From the NCBI GenBank assembly GCA_039588915.1, contig JBDGYV010000003.1, positions 6,525 through 70,524 on the forward strand: DNA of 64,000 nt, given 5' to 3'. The translations under genes and the position numbers were made by a program. This DNA comes from CAMYLR01 sp039588915 (GTDB lineage Bacteria > Gemmatimonadota > Gemmatimonadetes > JACCXV01 > JAHWKZ01). Under the pieces are notes generated by a model. It searched no databases, was not told where the DNA came from, and saw only the letters and a list, made by a program, of their open reading frames with translations. Of the stretch, positions 14,786-24,863 are shown piece after piece. Every line of letters begins with the position of its first letter. The first letter of the stretch is position 1.

Positions 14786-17131
14786 TCAGCGCTGGAGCAT
14801 GCCAAACCGGAAATGCAGCTCCCAGCCCGGATCGGGGTTCCCGAGGACGTCCCGCCGGTCAAACCCATACCCATAGTCGAGCCCTAGCGGTCCAACCCCC
14901 GGCAGCTCAACCGACACACCGATACCTGCGCCACGCTTCAAATCCGCAAATGTCATGTCACGGAACTCGCGAAACACGTCTCCGGCATCGTAGAAGATAG
15001 ACGCGTATATCGTATCCGAGATCTTGAAAAAGTGCTCAGCCGTCAGGAGCAAGAACGCGTTTCCGCGATCACTGCCGCAGGAGTCGCCCTCCGGAGAACC
15101 CGAGTTGAGCAACCCGACGCAGTTTTCCCGGTAACCGCGAAGCCCTTCGGCCGGAAACTGTACACCGCCCAAGACGAATTGCTCGGTGATCGGAACGAAG
15201 CCGGTGGCGTTGATCCCCCCGGTTTTGAACTTGAGATTTATTGTTGTCCGATCATTGAAAGTAGACGCGAACCAAGAGCTCTCGAACTCATACTTGTGGA
15301 ATCCGACGTTTCCGCCCAACGGTCCTCCCGCAAAGTCCACGTTGAGAGCGTGCCGAGCACCCTGAATAGGATGGAGACGAGGTAGCCGTGTGTCTCGAAC
15401 CAAGCCGAGGGTGAGGCTCGATTCGGTGCGTGGATACTCCTCCTCTAGTTCTTCGTCGCTGCCGGTGATGTCTTCCAGGTCTACCCGCTGCCATTTGTAC
15501 CCATAGAACACCCGCGTAGCGTTATCCCACGGAAGTGGCGTTCCGAAGCGGACGGTGGCGCCGAGCGCGTCCTGGCGAAAAGACTGGTTGGTAAACTTGC
15601 GATCAAAGCTAAAGAACGAAGTCGACAGAGAGGTCCTGGTGCCCAAGAACACCGGTTCGGTGTAGCCCAACTCGATATTCTGGTTATTGCTTCCGAACTC
15701 CCACCTGATCCGACCCAGTCTTGCGCGTCCGAAAAGGTTCGGTTGCTCGTAACCGATAAACCCTGACAAACCAGTCCCGCCTCCCACCGCTGCGCCCAAT
15801 GAGAGCGATCCCGTCCTGCGCTCGGTCAGCTCAAATGACAGATCGATATCCCCTGTCTCTTCATCGACCACGCGTGTCGTCGGGATGATCCCTGGTTCGA
15901 AGAATCCAAGGCCTTCCAGTGCCAGCAGGCTGTTGCGAACGTCAGTCCGGCGAAAACGTTCTCCCGGTTGCACGAAGAGCTGCCTTCGAATGACCGATTC
16001 GTGAGTGACCGTGTTGCCCTTGATCGCTACCCGTTGGATGTAGGCCGGGCTCCCCTCGCGGATCTGCCAGGTGAGATCGACCACAGCGGTATCTGGGCGC
16101 ACCCTGCGTACGGGTTGCACCTGGGCGTAGATGTACCCGTCATCGGCGTAGAGGTTCAATAGGTCAGCCTGGGTCTCCTGGACCGCTGCGGTATCGAACA
16201 CGCCCCCCGATTCTACCTTGACGAACTCGCGCAAATCGGTCCGAGAGAAGCGGGTGTTGCCCTCGATCTCGATATCGCCGGTCCGATAACGGATACCTTC
16301 GTCGACGGTCGCGAAAAGCCTCATCTTACCTTCCGCTTCGTCGACCGTCAGTGAGTCCGAAACCACTTTCATGTCCAGATACCCATGACGCCCGTAGAAT
16401 GACGGAAGCACTTGAGTCAGATCGGTCCGCCATTTGATCTCATCGAACTCGCCATCCTTCCAGAACCAGAAGCCTTCGGGCTCTGTTTCCATCTCTTTCC
16501 GCAGCTTCTTGTCAGAGAACGTCTCATTGCCGTCAAACTCGATCGTCTTGATGGCGACTTGCCGGCCTTCACTGACGACAACGGACACCACCGTCGAATC
16601 TGCCCCTGGTGCCTGGGCTTCGATGTCCACGCTGGCGAGATAGAAACCCCTGACCCGATACAACTCCCTCAGGTCAAACCCGGCCTGGTGCACGCGGCTT
16701 TCGACCAACCGATCACCAGGTCGTAGCTTGAGCGCCGTCTCCACATCGCTATCGTTTATCTTGTCCACACCCTCGAACTCGAGCGCCGTTACAACCGGCG
16801 CCTCTTCCACGCTCAGCACGATCGTCACGCCACCATCGCCCGGGCGAGTGTCGATCTGGATGTCATTGAAGAGGTAGGTCTTCCACAGGGTTCGAATCGC
16901 CTGCTGCATCACACGCGGATTGAAAACCGCGTCACGCCGCAGGCCCGAGAGGGCCTGGACCCGCTGGGGATCGATCGTCTGCGTTCCTTCAACAACGATT
17001 TCGGATATCCGCATCCCAGTGGCTTGGGAATGCAGCGGTGGCGCAGCAAGCAGAAAAGCAACGACTACCAGGCTGAAGGGCAGTAGGGAGCGCGCCAGCG
17101 CGCGGGCGGGGGCAGCCCGCGACGCCGTCAA
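14786..17131 (-). CDS. bamA: Outer-membrane protein assembly factor BamA
   Basis: 781 residues, TTG start overlapping the clpC stop (TTGA). A signal peptide (to about residue 35) precedes five POTRA-like repeats (about 38-370) and the Omp85 surface-antigen beta barrel (about 440-781). The barrel shows the RLHPIQGARHALNVDF strand, the VLGG and GLRGYRE segments seen in Omp85 proteins, and LGLDYGYGFDRRD near the end. BamA inserts beta-barrel proteins into the outer membrane. The last strand ends HFRFGMLQR rather than in a terminal aromatic residue. Confidence 0.95.
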   Translation of the reverse strand: MTASRAAPARALARSLLPFSLVVVAFLLAAPPLHSQATGMRISEIVVEGTQTIDPQRVQALSGLRRDAVFNPRVMQQAIRTLWKTYLFNDIQIDTRPGDGGVTIVLSVEEAPVVTALEFEGVDKINDSDVETALKLRPGDRLVESRVHQAGFDLRELYRVRGFYLASVDIEAQAPGADSTVVSVVVSEGRQVAIKTIEFDGNETFSDKKLRKEMETEPEGFWFWKDGEFDEIKWRTDLTQVLPSFYGRHGYLDMKVVSDSLTVDEAEGKMRLFATVDEGIRYRTGDIEIEGNTRFSRTDLREFVKVESGGVFDTAAVQETQADLLNLYADDGYIYAQVQPVRRVRPDTAVVDLTWQIREGSPAYIQRVAIKGNTVTHESVIRRQLFVQPGERFRRTDVRNSLLALEGLGFFEPGIIPTTRVVDEETGDIDLSFELTERRTGSLSLGAAVGGGTGLSGFIGYEQPNLFGRARLGRIRWEFGSNNQNIELGYTEPVFLGTRTSLSTSFFSFDRKFTNQSFRQDALGATVRFGTPLPWDNATRVFYGYKWQRVDLEDITGSDEELEEEYPRTESSLTLGLVRDTRLPRLHPIQGARHALNVDFAGGPLGGNVGFHKYEFESSWFASTFNDRTTINLKFKTGGINATGFVPITEQFVLGGVQFPAEGLRGYRENCVGLLNSGSPEGDSCGSDRGNAFLLLTAEHFFKISDTIYASIFYDAGDVFREFRDMTFADLKRGAGIGVSVELPGVGPLGLDYGYGFDRRDVLGNPDPGWELHFRFGMLQR

Positions 17132-19620
17132 CCGACCTCTTCCTGTACCGACCCTGCTCCTTCCGGCTTACGGGGACTGTCGACAACGAACACGAGCTTG
17201 TCGTTCTCGTCATCAACGTTAACGGTCACCTCATCGCCGGGAGCGAAGCAGCCCTGGAGCAACTCTTCCGAGAAGGGATCCTCCAGATAGCGCTGCATCG
17301 CACGCTTCAAGGGACGGGCGCCAAACTTTTCATCGAACCCCTTCTCAGCCAGGAAGTACTTTGCTTCGTCGGAGAGCACGAGTTTGAGCTCTCTCTCACC
17401 CAACCGTTCCAGAATATCCCGGAACAGAATATCAACGATCTCAACGATGTGTTCCTCGGAGAGCGGATGGAAGACAATGACTTCATCCAATCGGTTCAAG
17501 AACTCCGGATTGAAAGTTTTGTCGATCTCATCCTTGACCGCTTCCTCGATCTGCAGCGCACGTGATGACTCGCTTGGCTTGTGGAACCCGAGCGCCTTGC
17601 CACCGGTGATTCGCCGCGCACCGATGTTTGAGGTCATGATCACAACCGTGTTCTTAAAATCGATCTTTCGTCCGAAGTTATCCGTGATGTGCCCCTCATC
17701 CAGGATCTGAAGGAGGATGTTGAAGACATCCGGGTGTGCCTTCTCGATCTCGTCCAGCAGGACCACCGAGTAGGGCTTCCTGCGGACTTCCTTGGTCAGG
17801 TACCCCGAGTCCTCGTACCCGACATATCCAGGTGGCGCGCCGAGAAGACGGCTGACCGTAAACTTCTCCATGTACTCTGACATGTCGATCCGAATGAGCG
17901 AGTTCGGGTCAGCGAACAGGAACCGAGCCAGCGCCCGGGCCAACTCAGTTTTTCCAACACCCGTCGGACCGGAGAAGATGAACGATCCGATCGGTCGACG
18001 TGGATCCTTGAGACCGGCTCGGGTTCTCCGAATCGCCTTGGAAATCGCCCCGATGGCTGGGTCCTGCCCGACGATGAACTTGTGCAGCTCGTCCTCCATC
18101 TGCAGCAGGCGTTCCGTCTCCTCCTCCTTGAGACGAACCACCGGGACTCCCGTCCAGCGACTCACGATAAATGCAACGTCCTCGGTGCTCAGGGCCGGCC
18201 GCTCGGCGCTCGAGCCGCGTTCCCACTCTAGCTTCTTACGTTTTATCGTCGATTTCAGTTCACGCTCACTGTCGCGGAGTTTGGCCGCGGTCTCGTAGTC
18301 CTGCGCCTTAATCGCTTGATCCTTGCGGGTAATGATCTCCTGCACCTCTTCCTCTAGTGCCAGCAGCTCCGGCGGTGGCACTTGAGTGGCCAGGTGAACA
18401 CGAGCGCACGCTTCGTCGATCACGTCGATCGCCTTGTCTGGCAAGAATCGATCAGTGATGTAGCGCTCGGACAGTCGGGCCGCAGCTTCGAGCGTGTCGT
18501 CCGGTATATCAACGCTGTGGTGCTCGGAATACCGAGGACGCAGGCCTTGGAGGATCTCGACGGTTTCCTCGATCGTCGGCGGGTCTACGACGACAGGTTG
18601 AAAACGACGCTCAAGCGCGCCATCCTTTTCGATGTACTTCCGGTATTCGTTGAGCGTAGATGCGCCGACACATTGAAGTTCGCCACGAGCCAACGCGGGC
18701 TTCAACATGTTGGACGCGTCGATCGCACCTTCGGCCGCCCCTGCCCCAACCAGCGTGTGCAGCTCATCGATGAAGAGAATCACGTTCTGTGATTGCTTGA
18801 TCTCGTTAATGACGGCCTTGAGCCGCTCCTCGAACTGGCCGCGATACTTCGTACCGGCGATCACTGCCGCCATATCGAGCGATAGCACTCGATAATCGCG
18901 AAGGCTATGGACGATCTCGCCGTTTGTGATGCGCTGCGCGAGGCCTTCCACGATGGCGGTCTTCCCCACTCCCGGTTCACCGATCAGGACGGGGTTGTTC
19001 TTCTTTCGGCGTGAGAGCACTTCAATGACGCGCTCGATCTCCTTGTGCCGCCCGATCGTCGGATCGAGTTCGCCCTCGCGAGCCAGATCCGTCAGGTCTC
19101 GACAGAAGTGATCCAGAGCCGGGGTCTTGGATTTCTTGTCGCTCGTCTTGGACGTCTGGCCTCCGCTCTCCATAGAGCTCAGCTCCCCTCCGAGCAGGCG
19201 AACCGTCTCGTTCCGGGCCACGTCGATCGTGACTCCAACATCATCCAGAACTTGGGCCGCCACTCCCTTTTCCTCACGCAACAGTCCGAGCAAGAGATGC
19301 TCAGTTCCCACGTATGAGTGCTTCAGACTCCGCGCTTCCGCGACTGAGAACTCGAGTACCTTCTTGGCGCGGGTCGTGTACGGCACCTCGTCGGCGGTCA
19401 TGTCGCTCTTTCCGAGCTCGACTCGCTCCTCGATCCGTTCGCGCAACTCATCGAGATCGACGTTCAGATTGGTCAAGATCGCCGCCGCGACGCCTTCGCC
19501 CTCTCGGATGAGCCCCAGCAAAATGTGCTCTGTGCCTACGTAGTCATGATGTAGGCGGGTCGCCTCCTCGCGTGCCATCGAAAGGACCTTGCGTACTCGA
19601 TCGGTGAAATTGCTATTCAT
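17128..19620 (-). CDS. clpC: AAA+ unfoldase ClpC
   Basis: 830 residues. The double Clp-N repeat (1-145) contains the paired HDYVGTEHILLGL and HSYVGTEHLLLGL motifs; in ClpC this domain binds phospho-arginine on marked substrates. AAA-1 has GEPGVGKTAIVEG, the middle domain includes a UVR segment (about 420-455, DYETAAKLRDSE) and AAA-2 has GPTGVGKTELARALA. It works with ClpP, not in this window. It overlaps mcsB by 8 bp and bamA by 4 bp, so protein quality control and outer-membrane assembly are translated from one message. No ctsR repressor gene is present. Confidence 0.96.
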   Translation of the reverse strand: MNSNFTDRVRKVLSMAREEATRLHHDYVGTEHILLGLIREGEGVAAAILTNLNVDLDELRERIEERVELGKSDMTADEVPYTTRAKKVLEFSVAEARSLKHSYVGTEHLLLGLLREEKGVAAQVLDDVGVTIDVARNETVRLLGGELSSMESGGQTSKTSDKKSKTPALDHFCRDLTDLAREGELDPTIGRHKEIERVIEVLSRRKKNNPVLIGEPGVGKTAIVEGLAQRITNGEIVHSLRDYRVLSLDMAAVIAGTKYRGQFEERLKAVINEIKQSQNVILFIDELHTLVGAGAAEGAIDASNMLKPALARGELQCVGASTLNEYRKYIEKDGALERRFQPVVVDPPTIEETVEILQGLRPRYSEHHSVDIPDDTLEAAARLSERYITDRFLPDKAIDVIDEACARVHLATQVPPPELLALEEEVQEIITRKDQAIKAQDYETAAKLRDSERELKSTIKRKKLEWERGSSAERPALSTEDVAFIVSRWTGVPVVRLKEEETERLLQMEDELHKFIVGQDPAIGAISKAIRRTRAGLKDPRRPIGSFIFSGPTGVGKTELARALARFLFADPNSLIRIDMSEYMEKFTVSRLLGAPPGYVGYEDSGYLTKEVRRKPYSVVLLDEIEKAHPDVFNILLQILDEGHITDNFGRKIDFKNTVVIMTSNIGARRITGGKALGFHKPSESSRALQIEEAVKDEIDKTFNPEFLNRLDEVIVFHPLSEEHIVEIVDILFRDILERLGERELKLVLSDEAKYFLAEKGFDEKFGARPLKRAMQRYLEDPFSEELLQGCFAPGDEVTVNVDDENDKLVFVVDSPRKPEGAGSVQEEVG

Positions 19621-20695
19621 CGGTCTCCTGCCCTTTCTCCGCTAGCATTTCTCGTACCAGAGAGGCCCGCTCAATCTCGCGCTCCCGCTTATCAAGCTTG
19701 CGGCCGGCGCGCTTCTCCAGGTGGGCTACCTGGGTCCACAATAATAGCAGATTGAGGGTGGATACCCCGATCCGAGGCAGCAGTTTCATGCTCACGCCTA
19801 GACGCACGGCGGACAGCAGATTCATCATCTCGTCGAACGAAAGCGAGCGCGCGCAGGTCATCAGACCGTACGCCCGCCACACTTTGTCCTCGATTTCGTC
19901 AAGCGCATCCCGGACGAGAACTTGGCGCGCGTTCTCCTCGTACTCGATCACCTGCCGGGTGATCTGACCGAGGTGATCGACCAGTTCGTCCTCACTCTTC
20001 CCGAGCGTGGTTTGGTTCGAGATCTGAAAGTAGTTCCCGATGACGTCGGAGCCTTCCCCATAGAGCCCGCGGAACGTCAAACCGATTTGGGCCAACCCCT
20101 GAAGGACCTTCGCGATTTCGCGGGTTAAAACCAGCGCCGGCAAGTGAGCCAAGACTGAAGCCCGCAAACCGGTCCCCGTGTTCGTCGGGCAGCTGGTCAG
20201 AAAACCGAACCGATGATGATAGGCGAAGCGCAGCTGGCTGCGCAGCGTCTTATCGGTTCGGCTGGCGATCTGCCATGAGGTCTCGATCTGCAGACCGGGC
20301 GTCAGCGCCTGTATACGCACATGGTCCTCCTCGTTGATCAACAGCGCCAAGCGGCCCCCATCCCCTACCAGCAGACCGCTGGCTTCACGGAACTTTACCA
20401 TCTCACGGCTGACCAAGTGCCGCTCAAGAAGCACGGTCAGATCCGTCTCGGGAAGGTCGGCCAGCCGTACGAACTGGCGGACATCATTGGTTGTTGACTC
20501 AAACGCCTCGACGATCTCCTCCATGACCAGCTCTTGCTGGCTCCCGCTTATGGTCTCGCGAAACGGATATCGCTCAAGATTGCGCGCCAATCGAATACGG
20601 GTCGACAGAATTACCCCCGCGTGTGGGCCGTCCCCCGTGATCCAAGCCAACCCACCCTCAACGGGCTGCAAAAGATCGTCACTGGGCAGGTTCAC
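19613..20695 (-). CDS. mcsB: Protein arginine kinase McsB
   Basis: 360 residues, GTG start overlapping the mcsA stop (GTGA). It has the ATP:guanido phosphotransferase fold with STRIRLARNL (residues 31-40, nucleotide-binding arginines), INEEDHVRIQ (120-129, catalytic Glu region) and LTSCPTNTGTGLRASVLAHLP (from ~166, active-site Cys loop), the form typical of McsB rather than creatine or arginine kinases. It phosphorylates arginine side chains of proteins, tagging them for ClpC-ClpP. The partners McsA and ClpC flank it directly. Confidence 0.93.
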   Translation of the reverse strand: MNLPSDDLLQPVEGGLAWITGDGPHAGVILSTRIRLARNLERYPFRETISGSQQELVMEEIVEAFESTTNDVRQFVRLADLPETDLTVLLERHLVSREMVKFREASGLLVGDGGRLALLINEEDHVRIQALTPGLQIETSWQIASRTDKTLRSQLRFAYHHRFGFLTSCPTNTGTGLRASVLAHLPALVLTREIAKVLQGLAQIGLTFRGLYGEGSDVIGNYFQISNQTTLGKSEDELVDHLGQITRQVIEYEENARQVLVRDALDEIEDKVWRAYGLMTCARSLSFDEMMNLLSAVRLGVSMKLLPRIGVSTLNLLLLWTQVAHLEKRAGRKLDKREREIERASLVREMLAEKGQETDE

Positions 20696-21246
20696 TCTTC
20701 TCCACCCCCCACTTCTTCAACTGCTGCCTTTGCGTCGACAGGAACGGTGACCTGGTCTGTCTCCAATTCCACGATCGCGTCACGTAACTCGGCTGCTCGT
20801 TCGTATTCCTCGTTGTCAACCGCTTGTCGTAGCTCGCGACGCATCGTCGCCAACCGAGCTTCTGGACCAGCGGGTACTTGTACACCTTCGTCTTCGCAGA
20901 TCCCGACATGCTCATTGGAGCCATGAATCCGTCGAAGCAGCGCGCTCATTTCTTGCTCGAAGGTGGTGTAGCATCGAGAGCACCCGAGCCTACCGGTCTT
21001 GCGAAACTGTCGGAACGTACACCCACACCGCGGGCAGGCTGCGTTGGCGTTGGTGGCGCTGGTGAAGATCGGCGCACCCATCTCGGATAGGAAATCCGAC
21101 AACGGAGCCTGGGATCCCGGCGATGGAGTCTTGAGTCCGCGCTCCTCTGCGCACGAATGACACAGATGAAGGGTCTCGGTCTCGTCGTTCACGATCTGAG
21201 TGAAGTGAACGCTAGCCGGGTTCTCGTGGCAATCTTCACACAACAT
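20692..21246 (-). CDS. mcsA: McsA, zinc-finger activator of McsB
   Basis: 184 residues from the ATG at 21246 (AGGA upstream); a TTG 18 bases earlier is less likely, because family members begin with the Cys pair. Four CxxC pairs form two zinc sites: LCEDCHEN, LCHSCAEE, CPRCGCTF and CSRCYTTF. A C-terminal UVR (UvrB/UvrC) motif covers about residues 140-170. McsA binds and activates McsB and links it to ClpC. It is the first gene of the operon running down to the lipid A genes, after a terminator-like hairpin behind lolD. Confidence 0.92.
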   Translation of the reverse strand: MLCEDCHENPASVHFTQIVNDETETLHLCHSCAEERGLKTPSPGSQAPLSDFLSEMGAPIFTSATNANAACPRCGCTFRQFRKTGRLGCSRCYTTFEQEMSALLRRIHGSNEHVGICEDEGVQVPAGPEARLATMRRELRQAVDNEEYERAAELRDAIVELETDQVTVPVDAKAAVEEVGGGEE

Positions 21247-21313
21247 CACTTCAATCCTGGTCAAAGGGCTTCACTACAGGTGCCTGGAAGCTAATTACGC
21301 TGCCACACCGAGT

Positions 21314-21337
21314 AAAACGCACCGCCATGTGGCGATG
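21314..21337 (-). terminator. Terminator-like hairpin after lolD
   Basis: On the minus strand, directly after the lolD stop, a 7-bp stem (CATCGCC/GGCGGTG, one G-U pair) with loop ACAT is followed by CG and four T. It would separate prfB-lysS-lolE-lolD from the mcsA operon. The T-run is short. Confidence 0.45.
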
Positions 21338-21338
21338 T

Positions 21339-22085
21339 TCAAACCCCCGTTGGGTTCGACCACCCCTCGGGAGCCACGCCAGCGGTGACCGGGGCCACGA
21401 CGCCGTCGTCCAAACGCAAGAGACGGTCCGTCCTGCCTGCCAGACGCTCGTCGTGGGTCGCCACCACAAACGCCACTCGTTTCTCTCTCGCCAGGCTGAA
21501 CATCAAATCATGCAGGTGCTCGCTGTTGGCGCGGTCCAGATTGCCCGATGGCTCGTCGGCGAGGATCACCATCGGCTCATGAACGAGCGCCCTTGCGAAT
21601 GCGACTCGTTGCTGCTCGCCACCGGACAGCGCACTTGGCCGGTGGGACAGCCGCTCACCCAAACCCACCTCCTCGAGAACCGCGCGGGCCTTACGCTTCG
21701 CCGTATCGTCGTCGACACCCTGGATACGAAGCGGCAGGGTTACGTTTTCCAGCGCCGAGAACTCCATCAACAAATGATGAAACTGGAAAACGAAACCCAG
21801 CAGCTTGCTACGAACGCTCGACAACTCGCTGTCAGACAACTGGCTGAGGTGCTGACCGGCCAGCATAACCCGACCGCGGGTCGGCCGATCGAGACCACCC
21901 AAAAGGTGTAGGAGTGTGCTCTTCCCCGCCCCCGAGGCGCCCACGATTCCTACCGTCTCGCCGGGTTGCACCTCCATATCGACGCCCCGCAACACCACCA
22001 ACGGACCACCACCACCCGGGTACTCCTTGTGCAGACGATGCGCCACCAGCAATGGGCCGTCGGCCCCAAACGGTCGATCACTCAT
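21339..22085 (-). CDS. lolD: LolD-type lipoprotein-releasing ABC transporter ATPase
   Basis: 248 residues from the second of two in-frame ATGs; the first would give 252. Walker A GASGAGKSTLL, the Q-loop QFHHLLMEF, signature LSGGEQQRVAFARAL and Walker B ILADEPSGNLD are complete. LolD powers release of lipoproteins from the inner membrane for transfer to the outer membrane. It overlaps lolE, so the two form one transporter. Confidence 0.92.
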   Translation of the reverse strand: MSDRPFGADGPLLVAHRLHKEYPGGGGPLVVLRGVDMEVQPGETVGIVGASGAGKSTLLHLLGGLDRPTRGRVMLAGQHLSQLSDSELSSVRSKLLGFVFQFHHLLMEFSALENVTLPLRIQGVDDDTAKRKARAVLEEVGLGERLSHRPSALSGGEQQRVAFARALVHEPMVILADEPSGNLDRANSEHLHDLMFSLAREKRVAFVVATHDERLAGRTDRLLRLDDGVVAPVTAGVAPEGWSNPTGV

Positions 22086-23316
22086 ACCGGATGGCATCTA
22101 CTGGGGCCATGCGCGCGGCCTGCGAAGCCGGGTACAACGTCGCCGTCAGGCTGATCAGCAGACTGGCGGCTACGATCCACAAAACCCCCCACGGCTCCAC
22201 GTCTACCGGCAAGGTGTCGATGAAGTAAACGTCGCCGGGAAGTGAAATGAACCGATAGCGGGCAAGTAGAAGCGCGGCCACGAGCCCAGCCAGAGTGCCT
22301 AGACCCGTGCCGACAACGCCGATCAGGGCACCTTGGTAGACGAAAACTCTTCGAATCGATCGGCCCTCTAGCCCCATCGAGCGCAAGATCCCGATCTCTT
22401 TCGTCTTGTCCATCACGATCATCGTCAGCGTGCTGATGATGTTGAACGCGGCCACCAGCACGATGAGAATCAATATAATGAACATGGCCTTCTTCTCCAA
22501 TCGCAGCGCCGCAAAAAGGGGCTGATTCAGCTCGATCCAAGTGGTCACATAAAAGGGTCCCTCGAGCTGATCGACAACCGTCTCCCCGATGTCCTTCGCC
22601 TCCCAAATATCAGACACCCTAGCCGCTACGCCGTAAGCGATGTCCCCCGATTGGAGATACTGCTGCATCGACTCAAGAGAGGCGTAGACGAACTTGGAAT
22701 CATACTCGAAGAGCCCACTCTTGAAGGTGCCCGCGAGGATGAATTTCTGGAGCTTGGGCACCGTCCCGTGAAGCGGCGAGACAGCCGCCACTTCGGGAGT
22801 AGTCACCGTTAGCGTATCGCCCGGGAATGCCCCCAGCCGATCGGCCAGCAGATAGCCGACAACGACCTTCGGGTAGGGCTCATTCGGAGACTGAAGCAAA
22901 TCATAGCGGCCTGACACGATCTGGTTCTTGGTGTCCGCAACTTGCGATTCGAGATCCGGATCTACGCCACGAATCACCGCCCCTTCGTTGCGGCCCCGAC
23001 CATGACCAATAATCCCCTCGGTGTAGATGAACGGAGCGGCACCTACTATGCCCGGCGTGGCGGCGATTCCCTCCAGCGCGTCGCGATACTCGGTCAGCGG
23101 CTCAGAGTTGTACTTCTGTACGATGAGGTGCGGAGTATTGGTCAGGATCTTGTCTCTCAAATCGCGCTGCAGTCCACTCATCACGCTCATCACGATGACC
23201 AACGCGGCCACCCCAACGAACACTCCTCCGATCGCAATCAAACCGATCACAGAGATCACGCCCGATCGGCGTTTGGACGTCAGGTAGCGCAGCGCGATTT
23301 GCCACTCGAGACTCAC
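22078..23316 (-). CDS. lolE: LolC/LolE-family lipoprotein-releasing permease
   Basis: 412 residues, GTG start overlapping the lysS stop (GTGA). One N-terminal transmembrane helix (about 20-45) follows LEWQIALRYL; a large periplasmic MacB/Lol domain (50-265) precedes three C-terminal helices (about 275-300, 325-355, 380-400), with the VMDKTKEIGILRSMG coupling segment typical of LolC/E. Only one permease is encoded, so a homodimer with LolD is likely, unlike the LolC-LolE pair of enterobacteria. Confidence 0.9.
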   Translation of the reverse strand: MSLEWQIALRYLTSKRRSGVISVIGLIAIGGVFVGVAALVIVMSVMSGLQRDLRDKILTNTPHLIVQKYNSEPLTEYRDALEGIAATPGIVGAAPFIYTEGIIGHGRGRNEGAVIRGVDPDLESQVADTKNQIVSGRYDLLQSPNEPYPKVVVGYLLADRLGAFPGDTLTVTTPEVAAVSPLHGTVPKLQKFILAGTFKSGLFEYDSKFVYASLESMQQYLQSGDIAYGVAARVSDIWEAKDIGETVVDQLEGPFYVTTWIELNQPLFAALRLEKKAMFIILILIVLVAAFNIISTLTMIVMDKTKEIGILRSMGLEGRSIRRVFVYQGALIGVVGTGLGTLAGLVAALLLARYRFISLPGDVYFIDTLPVDVEPWGVLWIVAASLLISLTATLYPASQAARMAPVDAIRYE

Positions 23317-24863
23317 AACTCGACCCCGTCTTCTACGATCGGCTGATCCGTGTCTTCCCCGGTCACTCTCCCATCCTCGGGCCGTAACGCTGGGAACAGG
23401 ATGACGTCCCGGATGGAGGGTTGGTCCGTGAGGAACATCACCAGGCGATCGATGCCGATTCCCATACCTGCGGTTGGCGGCATCCCGTACTCGAGAGCTC
23501 TCAAGAAATCTTCGTCGACGACGTTGGGCGCCTCGAGATCGCCCGTCGCGGCGAGGTCGGCTTGATCCTCGAACCGGCGCCGCTGATCGCGAGGGTCATT
23601 GAGCTCACTGAAAGCGTTTGCCCACTCGCGACCGAACAGGTACGCCTCGAATCGTTCCACCAAACGGGAATCGCGCGGATGGGCCTTCGCTAGGGGTGAC
23701 GTCGCTCGCGGATGATCGATCACAAATACCGGCCCTTCAAGAGTCGGCTCAACTAGATGATCAAAGAGCGCCTCCAAGATCTTGCCCTCTCGCTCCTGTT
23801 CCGAGATCTCGACTTCGTGTCGCTCAGCCTCAGCCGCCAGGGCCGAGCGTGACAGGTCATCGATCGCTACACCGCGCTCCGCAAGCGCGTCCAGAAACCG
23901 AACGCGTGGCCACGGTGGTGTCGCGTCCACGGTCCGACCCTGGTAGGTAATCTCCGTGCCGCCGGTCAGCTCACCTACCAGACCCACCAAGAGCTCCTCA
24001 GCCAACGCCATGAAGTCCTCGTAATCGGCGTACGCCTGGTAGAACTCGAGCATCGTGAACTCCGGGCTGTGAAACCGATCGATGCCCTCGTTGCGGAAGT
24101 CCTTGGCTACCTCGTAGACGCGCTCGAGACCGCCGACGATACAACGCTTGAGATACAATTCATCGGCGATACGCAGATACAAGGGAATCCCCAGTGTTTG
24201 GTGATGAGTGACAAAGGGGCGAGCCGTCGCGCCGCCATACACAGGTTGTAGAACAGGCGTCTCGACCTCTAGGAAGCCGCGTCTCTCGAGCTCGTTTCTC
24301 AGACACCGGATGATCCGGGACCGGCACTCAAAGACCCGCCTGGCCTCCGGTCGGACCGCAAGATCGGCGTAGCGCTGTCGATAACGGAACTCGCGGTCGA
24401 CCACGCGGTGATACGTACGGTCTCCTTCGTCTGACTCCACGAGCTTGCCAAACGGCAGAGGTCGCAGAGCCTTGGCGAGCAGCGCCGCCTCGCCCACACG
24501 CACGGTGATCTCTCCCGTTCGTGTGCGAAACAAATGACCCGCAACTCCCAGGAAATCTCCGATGTCCAAGTGATCGACTAGATCGTAAGAGTCACCAAGC
24601 TCGTCTTGGCGCAGATATGCCTGTATGCGACCCGACCGGTCGGCGAGATGAGAGAACGTCGTCTTTCCATGCCGGCGAATGGCGACAACCCGTCCGGCGA
24701 TTCGGCACTCGATATCCGGCCCATCATCCTGGAAAGCCTCAAGTAGATCTGCAGTCAGGTCAGTCACCCCCCAAGACGAGGGATACGGATCGATTCCAAT
24801 GCGCTCGAGCTCAACGAGCTTTGACAGTCGGACCGATATCGGATCAGTCTCTTGATCAGGCAT
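23313..24863 (-). CDS. lysS: Lysyl-tRNA synthetase (class II)
   Basis: 516 residues. The OB-fold anticodon domain (about 50-150) is followed by the class II core: motif 2 FRNEGIDRFHSPEFTMLE, and motif 3 GMGIGIDRLVMFLTD near the C-terminus. It charges tRNA-Lys. The start overlaps the prfB stop (TGATG), the same prfB-lysS arrangement as in E. coli. Confidence 0.97.
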   Translation of the reverse strand: MPDQETDPISVRLSKLVELERIGIDPYPSSWGVTDLTADLLEAFQDDGPDIECRIAGRVVAIRRHGKTTFSHLADRSGRIQAYLRQDELGDSYDLVDHLDIGDFLGVAGHLFRTRTGEITVRVGEAALLAKALRPLPFGKLVESDEGDRTYHRVVDREFRYRQRYADLAVRPEARRVFECRSRIIRCLRNELERRGFLEVETPVLQPVYGGATARPFVTHHQTLGIPLYLRIADELYLKRCIVGGLERVYEVAKDFRNEGIDRFHSPEFTMLEFYQAYADYEDFMALAEELLVGLVGELTGGTEITYQGRTVDATPPWPRVRFLDALAERGVAIDDLSRSALAAEAERHEVEISEQEREGKILEALFDHLVEPTLEGPVFVIDHPRATSPLAKAHPRDSRLVERFEAYLFGREWANAFSELNDPRDQRRRFEDQADLAATGDLEAPNVVDEDFLRALEYGMPPTAGMGIGIDRLVMFLTDQPSIRDVILFPALRPEDGRVTGEDTDQPIVEDGVEL

